A stretch of DNA of 36,423 bases, from contig CAZDZO010000010.1 of the NCBI GenBank assembly GCA_964509975.1, positions 1-36,423 on the forward strand, read 5' to 3'. The notes beneath the pieces were generated by a model. That model was not told the origin of the DNA. It did no database searches and saw only the letters and a list, made by a program, of their open reading frames with translations. Origin of the DNA: CAZVBV01 sp964509975. GTDB taxonomy: Bacteria; Patescibacteriota; Gracilibacteria; UBA4473. The translations under genes and the position numbers were made by a program. This document shows positions 30,636 to 36,423 of this stretch, one piece after another (within the stretch, counting starts at the first letter, position 1; each line of letters begins with the position of its first letter).

Positions 30636-32479
30636 TAGTAAAACTAAAAGAAGCCCGAATTTTCTTTCCTCGGAAAGGAAAATTTTGGGATGAAGTCGTT
30701 CGACGACTTGGAAACTTACTGGGCGATGGCATCCATATAGAACACATAAAGATACCTGAAGGCGAATCGATTGATCGCTCGAAAGAACGTATTAATCGTG
30801 TCACACAGGCTCTTAAGATTCTAGAAGAAGTCGTTCCCATTGAGAACGAGTCACGCCGTGAAGAGTTACTTCGTTGGTCAACAAATGATCCGACACGAAT
30901 TATTAGAAATGTGCTACAAGCACATGCCGTGAAGGTGAAAGCCAAAGAGGAACTCAAAAAGTGCAAAAAACAGTTTGCTTGGTATGAGAAATGGAACACA
31001 TCGTTCCGTCTCAAAGATTTAGAAAAATTGGCAAAATCAAGCATTTTTCTCACATTTTATTCAGCGACCCAAAAGTCACTGGAAAAAATCCCTGAAGAAG
31101 AATGTGTACAGATTTATCCGGTTGGAAAGAATCAATATCAGGTCATTCTTATTTCTCGCGATTCGAATGCTACATTGGAAATGCTTTCGCAAGATGCTCC
31201 ACCACCTATTTCTTTTGGACAGCTTAAAAACTGTATAACCAGAAGAAAACGTCAGATTGAAAAATCAGATGAAGTGCTTAGCACGTTAGTGATAGAAGCT
31301 AATTTGTTGAAAGAGTACCTAATAAAGCATGAGAATAACTTGAAAGAACGAGAGGCTCGTCAAGGTATGGAGCAGATTGAAGATCAGATTCCTTACATGA
31401 AATGTTATGTTCCAAAAGAGCAACTTCCAGAACTAGAAGAACTAGTGAAAGAATACTCTCTGGGGCTAATGATCATGGAAGTGGAAGATGATGATGAAGA
31501 TGTTCCAACATTGATTAAGCGGCCAAAGTGGTTAGATACTGTGGATCCAATAATGAATTTCATGGGATTGATTCCAGGGTACAGAGAAACAGATGTCTCT
31601 TTGGTATTCTTGGTTTTCTTCCTTATGTTCTCTTCTATAATAGTAGGAGATGCTGGATACGGTTTAATTTTTGTATTAGGAACATTTATCTTTCATGCAA
31701 AGAAAAAGTTTATTCAGTCTAATGACATGAATTTTCTGTATGCTTTAAGTGGAGGTATTTGTTTGTGGGGTGTTTTAACGGGAACATATTTTGGATCGGA
31801 AGTTATTGCAGAAATTCCATTTTTAAAATCGTTAAGTATTTCGCATTTCACATCAGATAATCCAAATGCAGCTAATGCTTTGATGAAGTTTGGTTTTTTT
31901 ATTGGTGCTTTACACTTAACTTTTGCGAGAATAATTAAGGGACTTACCATTGGTAAGTCGCTAAAAGCTGTCGCAGAGTTGGGGTGGATTAGTATCGTAT
32001 GGGGACTTTTCTTTGTTGTGAATATGTTAATTATTAAAGAGGAGCTACCTTCGTTCTTGCCATCTTTGTTTATTGGCGGAGTGTTGGTGGTTGCGTTATT
32101 TTCTGCAGTAGGGGAGAGGAACTATGTAAAGAGCTTTGCAGTTTCTTTATCTAGTGCTGTGCTTGGTATAATAAATGGGTTTTCAGATGTATTGTCTTAT
32201 ATTCGTTTGTATGCCGTTAGTCTTGCAACATCGCTTATCGCGCAATGCTTTAATAATTTAGCAATAGGAGAGGGAATTGATTCCGTCTTTTCTGCAATAG
32301 CCGCCGTTCTTATCCTTGTCGTAGGACATGTTTTAAATATAGGACTAGCAGCTCTAGCAGTAATAATTCATTCTGGACGTTTGAAGATTCTAGAGTTTGG
32401 AAATCATTCAAATGTTTCCTATTCAGGAACTTCCTTCAACAAGTTTAAATTTAATAATCAATTAATAACAAAATTATAA
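30632..32479 (+). CDS. ntpI: V-type ATPase membrane subunit I (a-type)
   Basis: The 615-residue protein forms the ion half-channels against the K ring and anchors the stalks. The N-terminal half (about 1-300) is soluble and helical; the C-terminal half has the membrane helices, starting with LVFLVFFLMFSSIIVGDAGY, then FGFFIGALHLTFARIIKG and LSYIRLYAVSLATSLIAQCF with the essential Arg of the ion path. The start overlaps ntpD by 4 nt (ATGA) and AAGGAA precedes it. Subunits of this type are usually 600-660 residues. Confidence 0.9.
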   Translation: MIVKLKEARIFFPRKGKFWDEVVRRLGNLLGDGIHIEHIKIPEGESIDRSKERINRVTQALKILEEVVPIENESRREELLRWSTNDPTRIIRNVLQAHAVKVKAKEELKKCKKQFAWYEKWNTSFRLKDLEKLAKSSIFLTFYSATQKSLEKIPEEECVQIYPVGKNQYQVILISRDSNATLEMLSQDAPPPISFGQLKNCITRRKRQIEKSDEVLSTLVIEANLLKEYLIKHENNLKEREARQGMEQIEDQIPYMKCYVPKEQLPELEELVKEYSLGLMIMEVEDDDEDVPTLIKRPKWLDTVDPIMNFMGLIPGYRETDVSLVFLVFFLMFSSIIVGDAGYGLIFVLGTFIFHAKKKFIQSNDMNFLYALSGGICLWGVLTGTYFGSEVIAEIPFLKSLSISHFTSDNPNAANALMKFGFFIGALHLTFARIIKGLTIGKSLKAVAELGWISIVWGLFFVVNMLIIKEELPSFLPSLFIGGVLVVALFSAVGERNYVKSFAVSLSSAVLGIINGFSDVLSYIRLYAVSLATSLIAQCFNNLAIGEGIDSVFSAIAAVLILVVGHVLNIGLAALAVIIHSGRLKILEFGNHSNVSYSGTSFNKFKFNNQLITKL

Positions 32480-32491
32480 ATATTTTATATT

Positions 32492-32962
32492 ATGGATAAC
32501 GTTTTAAAAGTAATTACAGAATTCGCAGGATTTGGAGATTTCCTTATTGCAGCAGGTATCAGTTCTATTGGAGTAGCAATGGGGTTAGGTAAGGCTGGAA
32601 TGGCCGCAGTTGGTTCCTACTTTAAGTTGGAAAAGGACAATAAAAAGGTGCCGACAGTGATGATTATTGCCTCACTTGCGGCATTCTCACAGTTTGTATA
32701 TGCGTTTGTATATACGCTTCAGATTCCTAAAGGGCTACCAGTAGAAGCCTACAATGGTATAATGCTGATGTCTTTGATGGTTGGTTTTGGGTTTGCTCTT
32801 GTGGGGTTTTTCCAAGGGAGCATTGCGGCAGCAATCGTTAAGGGCCTAGGTGACAATCCTAAAGCCAAAACAGTGTTTTTGTATATGATGATTGGTGGTA
32901 TTGAGGCAGTTGCAATTTTTATGTTAGTTGCTGCGTTGATGAATATGCCAACAGTCGCATAA
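32492..32962 (+). CDS. ntpK: V-type ATPase proteolipid subunit K, Na+-type signature
   Basis: The 156-residue protein has four membrane helices in two hairpins, the doubled V-type c subunit. Glu138 in MIGGIEAVAIFML (helix 4) is the ion-carrying carboxylate; helix 2 has Gln67 in its place. Ser66-Gln67 and Tyr70 (AAFSQFVYAF) and Gln108 (GFFQGSIAAA) fall at the positions of the Thr64-Gln65, Tyr68 and Gln110 that bind Na+ together with Glu139 in Enterococcus hirae NtpK, which is also 156 residues. This points to Na+ as the coupling ion. It is the last gene of the operon, followed by a strong terminator. No Shine-Dalgarno site is visible. Confidence 0.93.
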   Translation: MDNVLKVITEFAGFGDFLIAAGISSIGVAMGLGKAGMAAVGSYFKLEKDNKKVPTVMIIASLAAFSQFVYAFVYTLQIPKGLPVEAYNGIMLMSLMVGFGFALVGFFQGSIAAAIVKGLGDNPKAKTVFLYMMIGGIEAVAIFMLVAALMNMPTVA

Positions 32963-33039
32963 TTATTCCCGAAAACGAAAATGTTCACTGAATGAAGTTT
33001 ACATGTGAAAAACACATTCGGAACAATTCGTTAAATGTA

Positions 33040-33071
33040 AAAAAAGGTTACCGTTTACGGTGACCTTTTTT
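33040..33071 (+). terminator. Terminator of V-ATPase operon
   Basis: AAAAAAGGTTACCG pairs with CGGTGACCTTTTTT across a TTTA loop, with one G-T pair. It works on either strand in principle, and lies 77 nt past ntpK. Confidence 0.88.
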
Positions 33072-33103
33072 CTTATACGAAAAGGGATTGACGAAGAATA
33101 AAT

Positions 33104-33131
33104 TTGACAAAAAAAACTCCCTTCTTACAAT
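33104..33131 (+). promoter_or_regulatory. rpmA promoter (TTGACA-N16-TACAAT)
   Basis: The consensus -35 box is at 33104-33109 and the -10 box at 33126-33131; the ATG is 21 nt further on. Confidence 0.75.
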
Positions 33132-33152
33132 TCCCGCGCTTTATAGAAACAA

Positions 33153-33425
33153 ATGGCACACAAAAAAGCTGGTGGTAGTTCCAAAAATGGTAGAGATTCC
33201 AACGCCAAACGACGTGGCGTAAAACGATTTGGTGGACAAGTGGTCTCTGCTGGAGAAATTATTGTGCGTCAGAAAGGAACGAAATTCCGAGCAGGGAACA
33301 ACGTTGGAATGGGACGAGACTTTACTTTGTTTGCTGAGAAAGAAGGAATCGTGAAATTCACAGAAAAAGCGATCATCCGATTCGACGGACGACGATACGA
33401 GAAAAAGTTTGTGAATATTGTCTAA
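33153..33425 (+). CDS. rpmA: 50S ribosomal protein L27
   Basis: This 90-residue ribosomal protein stabilises tRNA at the peptidyl-transferase centre through its N-terminal tail. MAHKKAGGSSKNGRDSNAKR is the conserved tail, and VKRFGGQVVSAGEIIVRQ and GTKFRAGNNVGMGRD follow. There is no N-terminal extension of the kind that needs cleavage in Firmicutes. rplU, the usual partner upstream, is absent; the gene has its own promoter between the ATPase terminator and hppA. Confidence 0.97.
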   Translation: MAHKKAGGSSKNGRDSNAKRRGVKRFGGQVVSAGEIIVRQKGTKFRAGNNVGMGRDFTLFAEKEGIVKFTEKAIIRFDGRRYEKKFVNIV

Positions 33426-33475
33426 AAGATAACCAGCACAAAAGAGAGGGTATTTTTTATCGTGTCCTTGATGTA

Positions 33476-33503
33476 TTGACATTCTGGGGTTTTTTGCTAA
33501 AAT
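33476..33503 (+). promoter_or_regulatory. Strong promoter upstream of hppA (TTGACA-N16-TAAAAT)
   Basis: The -35 box is at 33476-33481 and the -10 box at 33498-33503. Transcription would start near 33510, about 200 nt before the hppA ATG. Confidence 0.8.
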
Positions 33504-33509
33504 ACCTTG

Positions 33510-33627
33510 GTCTTTTTGATGAATTTTTTTAAAAAATAACGTCAAGGAGCAGTTCTTTGACACAATCGGACAATTGATTGTCCTAGACGGGATGCTTGAA
33601 AAACTCGCTTTTGGAGGGGTTTTTTTG
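33510..33627 (+). ncRNA. Candidate attenuator leader or small RNA upstream of hppA
   Basis: The transcript would hold, in order, a six-codon ORF (33519-33539, MNFFKK), a stem GTCAAGG/CTTTGAC (33541-33561), a perfect stem GGACAAT/ATTGTCC (33568-33583) and a weaker stem AAAACTC/GGGTTTT (33600-33623) running into seven T. The last looks like a rho-independent terminator placed before hppA. This arrangement suggests a regulated leader, or a free-standing small RNA of about 115 nt. Confidence 0.5.
33561..33578 (+). repeat. 18-bp inverted repeat, left copy, before hppA
   Basis: CACAATCGGACAATTGAT; its exact reverse complement is at 36173-36190 after hppA. The left copy lies in the leader's second hairpin. 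Confidence 0.85.
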
Positions 33628-33715
33628 ATGTCTTGTTTAGGGCAAAAAAAAATTAATTTAATTATTCATTTATCAATTAACAAAGTCCTGTGAGTAAAGT
33701 AGCAGGCAATTTTGT

Positions 33716-36112
33716 ATGAAACGAAAATTGATGGCACTACTCGTGCTTTTCATTGCACCAGTTCTTGCTTTTGCAGGTGAGGCTGATCTAATCGTTCCCG
33801 ATCTAAAGGGAGCGACTTTTTTTAACGGAGCCGTTACCGGTTGGCAATTGCTTTTTTACGGAATGGTTATCGTATTGTTTGGCCTTTACTTTGGCTATCG
33901 GCAGTATGTTCAGATCAAAAAACTACCGGCGCACAAATCAATGTTGGATGTTTCCAAAATCATCTTTGAGACCTGTAAGACGTATCTTCTCCAACAAGGA
34001 CGTTTTCTGATTATCTTGTTCCTAATTATTGGAACAGCGATAACCTATTATTTCCTTGGATTAAGTGGAATGAAGGTGTCGAAAGTTCTCTTAATTCTCT
34101 TTTGGTCAGTTCTCGGAATCTTAGGGTCGTACGGTGTGGCTTGGTTTGGTATTCGAATCAACACTCTTGCCAATAGCCGAACATCCTTTGCATCATTGAA
34201 AGGAAGACCATTTGATGTGGTTTCCATTCCTTTACAATCAGGGATGAGCATTGGATTGCTCCTGATCTGTGTGGAGCTGTTCATGATGTTAGCAATTTTA
34301 TTATTCGTTCCTGGTGAAGCTGCCGGAGCGTGTTTTATTGGTTTTGCTATCGGAGAATCTCTTGGGGCTTCTGCACTGAGAATCGCTGGTGGCATTTTCA
34401 CCAAAATTGCTGATATCGGAGCTGACCTTATGAAGATCGTTTGTAAGATTCCTGAGGATGACCCTCGAAACCCTGGTGTTATTGCTGACTGTACAGGAGA
34501 CAATGCTGGAGATAGCGTTGGCCCTACAGCTGACGGTTTTGAAACCTACGGAGTGACTGGTGTTGCCTTGATTTCTTTTATCGTACTCGGTGTATTGAAA
34601 GTTGAATTCCAGGCTTCTTTAATTGTTTGGATATTCGTTATGCGTCTATTGATGGTAGTTACTTCGATGTTGGCGTATTGGATTAATCAAAAATACAATG
34701 AGAAAAAGTATGGAAACTCGAAGGGATTTAACTTTGAAAATCCATTAAGTTCTCTGGTATGGATAACTTCAATTATTTCCATCATTGTGACGTATGTAGC
34801 TACTTGGTTATTGCTTGGCAATGATATGGCAGAAGGTTTGTGGTGGAAATTAGCGACTATTATTAGTTGTGGAACTTTTGCTGCAGCCATTATTCCAGAA
34901 CTTACTAAGGCCTTTACTAGTTCAAAATCAAGACATGTAGAGGAAATAGTTACGGCAAGTCGTGAGGGAGGAGCTTCATTGAATATATTGTCAGGACTTG
35001 TTGCCGGAAATTTCTCGGCATTCTGGAAAGGTATTGTGATGGTGGCACTTATGTTAGGAGCTTTTGCTATTTCAACGTTTCAATTGGATGCCATTATGAA
35101 TTATCCAAGCATATTTGCGTTTGGATTGGTGGCTTTTGGATTCCTTGGTATGGGACCAGTGACTATCGCTGTTGATAGCTATGGGCCGGTGACTGACAAT
35201 GCACAGAGTGTATTTGAACTCAGCCAGATCCAAAATATTGATGGTATTAAAGCAGAAATCGAAAAAGAGTACGGATTTATTCCCGACTTCAAACAAGGAA
35301 AACAGTATCTAGAAGAAAATGATTCTGCGGGAAACACTTTCAAGGCGACTGCAAAACCGGTTTTGATTGGAACGGCCGTGATTGGTGCAACAACCATGAT
35401 TTTCTCAATCATCTTGATTTTGGAAAAGATGGGAATGTTGAGTATTTCACTTACTGATGCACCTGTACTCCTTGGATTTATTACCGGTGGAGCTGTGATT
35501 TACTGGTTCTCTGGAGCGTCTATTCAGGCAGTAACGACAGGAGCGTATCGTGCAGTTCAATTTATCAAAGAGAAGATTAATCTGGATAAAGAAAAAGCCG
35601 ATATTGAAGATTCGAAAGCGGTGGTGAAAATTTGTACAAAATATGCACAAAAAGGAATGTGGAACATTTTTATCGTTCTGCTTTCATTCACACTTGCTTT
35701 TGCGTTCTTCGATCCGAACTTCTTTGTAGCGTACTTGGTTTCAATTGCGGTATTTGGATTGTTTCAGGCGATGTTTATGGCGAATGCCGGTGGAGCTTGG
35801 GATAATGCCAAAAAGGTAGTGGAAGTAGACCTGAAAGAAAAGGATACTCCATTGCACGAAGCCGCTGTTGTGGGGGATACTGTTGGGGATCCATTCAAGG
35901 ATACTTCATCGGTATCATTGAATCCTATTATCAAATTTTCAACACTGTTTGGACTTTTGGCAGCAGAAATTTCTATTGAAATGTCTCTGCGTGCTTCAGA
36001 AGTAGGAATTGCAAATAAAGCACCCTATATTGGAATTGTATTCCTAATAGTGGGATTAGTATTTGTATACCGTTCTTTCTACGGTATGCGAATAAAAAAA
36101 GAAAAAGTGTAA
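33716..36112 (+). CDS. hppA: Membrane-bound pyrophosphatase, K+-independent ion pump
   Basis: The 798-residue integral membrane protein couples hydrolysis of pyrophosphate to ion export. Multiple hydrophobic helices start with a signal-like segment (1-20). Substrate and metal motifs are IADIGADLMK, IPEDDPRNPGVIAD (245-258), GDNAGDSVGPTADGFETYG (261-279), GPVTDNAQSVFEL (490-502) and DTVGDPFKDTSSVS near the C-terminus. In GNTFKA (539-544) the residue that decides potassium need is Lys543, as in K+-independent members, all characterised cases of which pump protons. No Shine-Dalgarno site is visible. It lies behind a strong promoter and a terminator-like leader, and an 18-bp inverted repeat flanks it. 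Confidence 0.95.
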   Translation: MKRKLMALLVLFIAPVLAFAGEADLIVPDLKGATFFNGAVTGWQLLFYGMVIVLFGLYFGYRQYVQIKKLPAHKSMLDVSKIIFETCKTYLLQQGRFLIILFLIIGTAITYYFLGLSGMKVSKVLLILFWSVLGILGSYGVAWFGIRINTLANSRTSFASLKGRPFDVVSIPLQSGMSIGLLLICVELFMMLAILLFVPGEAAGACFIGFAIGESLGASALRIAGGIFTKIADIGADLMKIVCKIPEDDPRNPGVIADCTGDNAGDSVGPTADGFETYGVTGVALISFIVLGVLKVEFQASLIVWIFVMRLLMVVTSMLAYWINQKYNEKKYGNSKGFNFENPLSSLVWITSIISIIVTYVATWLLLGNDMAEGLWWKLATIISCGTFAAAIIPELTKAFTSSKSRHVEEIVTASREGGASLNILSGLVAGNFSAFWKGIVMVALMLGAFAISTFQLDAIMNYPSIFAFGLVAFGFLGMGPVTIAVDSYGPVTDNAQSVFELSQIQNIDGIKAEIEKEYGFIPDFKQGKQYLEENDSAGNTFKATAKPVLIGTAVIGATTMIFSIILILEKMGMLSISLTDAPVLLGFITGGAVIYWFSGASIQAVTTGAYRAVQFIKEKINLDKEKADIEDSKAVVKICTKYAQKGMWNIFIVLLSFTLAFAFFDPNFFVAYLVSIAVFGLFQAMFMANAGGAWDNAKKVVEVDLKEKDTPLHEAAVVGDTVGDPFKDTSSVSLNPIIKFSTLFGLLAAEISIEMSLRASEVGIANKAPYIGIVFLIVGLVFVYRSFYGMRIKKEKV

Positions 36113-36133
36113 TTAATTAAAAACTGAAGATAA

Positions 36134-36170
36134 GAGGGTGTGCCAGACTTGTCTGGCCCCCTTGAATCTT
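36134..36170 (+). terminator. Hairpin after hppA
   Basis: GCCAGAC (36142-36148) pairs with GTCTGGC (36151-36157); outer AGGG and CCCT can extend the stem. TTTT comes only about 10 nt later, so termination is plausible but not textbook. Confidence 0.5.
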
Positions 36171-36172
36171 TT

Positions 36173-36190
36173 ATCAATTGTCCGATTGTG
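36173..36190 (-). repeat. 18-bp inverted repeat, right copy, at symporter promoter
   Basis: ATCAATTGTCCGATTGTG on the plus strand, the exact reverse complement of 33561-33578. It contains the -35 box of the next gene. Confidence 0.85.
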
Positions 36191-36207
36191 CTTTTTTTGT
36201 ATACAAT
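36178..36207 (+). promoter_or_regulatory. Promoter of symporter gene (TTGTCC-N18-TACAAT)
   Basis: The -35 box is at 36178-36183, inside the 18-bp repeat, and the -10 box at 36202-36207; the ATG is 10 nt past the -10. Confidence 0.65.
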
Positions 36208-36217
36208 CCAGCTTAGT

Positions 36218-36423
36218 ATGCAACAAGTTTGGCTATTTCTCGGAATATACTTCGCGATATTACTCGGGATTTCTTTTTGGGGACGTCGGAAATCATCGGG
36301 TGAATTCATCTTAGCGGAGCGCAAACTTGGCAACTGGGCAGCGGCTAATTCACTTGCTGCGACTGCTATTGGTGGGGGACTCCTTCTTGTCGGTGGGGCG
36401 TATATCTACCAGTTTGGGATTGG
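36218..36423 (+). CDS. Sodium:solute symporter (SSF family), 5' part
   Basis: 68 complete codons are visible before the window ends. A first membrane helix (QQVWLFLGIYFAILLGISFW) is followed by the SSF signature region GRRKSSGEFILAERKLGNW and the start of a Gly/Ala-rich second helix (SLAATAIGGGLLLVGGAYI). Family members move sugars, amino acids, proline or other solutes with Na+; the substrate cannot be told. The start is set by the promoter 10 nt upstream. It lies directly after hppA. Confidence 0.82.
   Translation, partial: MQQVWLFLGIYFAILLGISFWGRRKSSGEFILAERKLGNWAAANSLAATAIGGGLLLVGGAYIYQFGI

Noticed and set aside
34048..34503. 151-codon minus-strand ORF inside hppA
   Set aside because: It is the antisense shadow of conserved pyrophosphatase motifs.
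1..36423. tRNA, rRNA or insertion-sequence transposase genes
   Set aside because: I looked on both strands and saw no cloverleaf, rRNA core motif or transposase domain, but a short tRNA could be missed by eye.

Overview
The window reads as one contiguous piece of bacterial chromosome with a standard genetic code (TGA is used as a stop, for example in lgt and V-ATPase D), single-copy housekeeping genes and short intergenic gaps. Heavy use of CGA and GGA codons, a giant VGIG(T/D)xxP-repeat surface protein, an orphan VirD4/TraD-like ATPase, a V-type ATPase next to a membrane pyrophosphatase, and class B PBP/MurA cell-wall genes fit a candidate phyla radiation (Patescibacteria) genome, perhaps Peregrinibacteria/Gracilibacteria-like. 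That placement is inference and was not tested.

Layout. 1-7210 (minus): one open frame for a secreted repeat protein of more than 2,400 residues that runs off the left edge. 7366-10788 (minus): pyrE and an orphan membrane-anchored VirD4/TraD-like ATPase, separated by a hairpin that is both a terminator and part of the pyrE promoter. 10921-11277: a GIY-YIG nuclease gene tightly framed by inverted REP hairpins. 11330-13342 (minus): a long RelA/SpoT homologue with a destroyed hydrolase site but an intact synthetase. 13483-14577: a secreted low-complexity protein. 14818-19092: a class B penicillin-binding protein and transketolase. 19252-21734 (minus): a tight operon orf78 - LemA-like - lgt - DsbA-like lipoprotein - DUF167, divergent from dgt (21761-22864). 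22861-24053: an unusual tract where the dgt 3' end recurs twice more, bracketing a gene of unknown function. 24084-25358: murA. 25380-32962: a V-ATPase operon A-B-E-DUF2764-D-I-K behind a long structured leader and a 34-codon ORF. 33153-36112: rpmA and a membrane pyrophosphatase (hppA) with its own promoter and a terminator-like leader. 36218-end: the start of a sodium:solute symporter.

How the genes work together. The right third is a membrane-energy block. The c-ring subunit K keeps the residues that bind Na+ in the Enterococcus enzyme, the pyrophosphatase carries the lysine typical of K+-independent (proton) pumps, and a Na+-type symporter follows, so Na+ and H+ circuits may be coupled here. 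The middle carries envelope functions (PBP, MurA, Lgt, lipoprotein) and nucleotide functions (PyrE, dGTPase, Rel).

Recurring non-coding structure stands out. Many promoters place the -10 box only 5-11 nt before the start codon (pyrE, pbp, orf78, dgt, the 283-residue ORF, murA, the symporter), which predicts leaderless mRNAs. Clear Shine-Dalgarno sites appear mainly inside the V-ATPase operon. REP-like TGTCATYCC hairpins occur as three inverted pairs plus one single copy. A second palindrome family overlaps or follows dgt and pbp. The V-ATPase and pyrophosphatase genes are exceptions with long, structured leaders. The most interesting candidates for undescribed biology are the triplicated dgt 3' ends with their cargo, the REP-framed GIY-YIG cassette, the hppA and V-ATPase leader RNAs, and the hydrolase-dead Rel.
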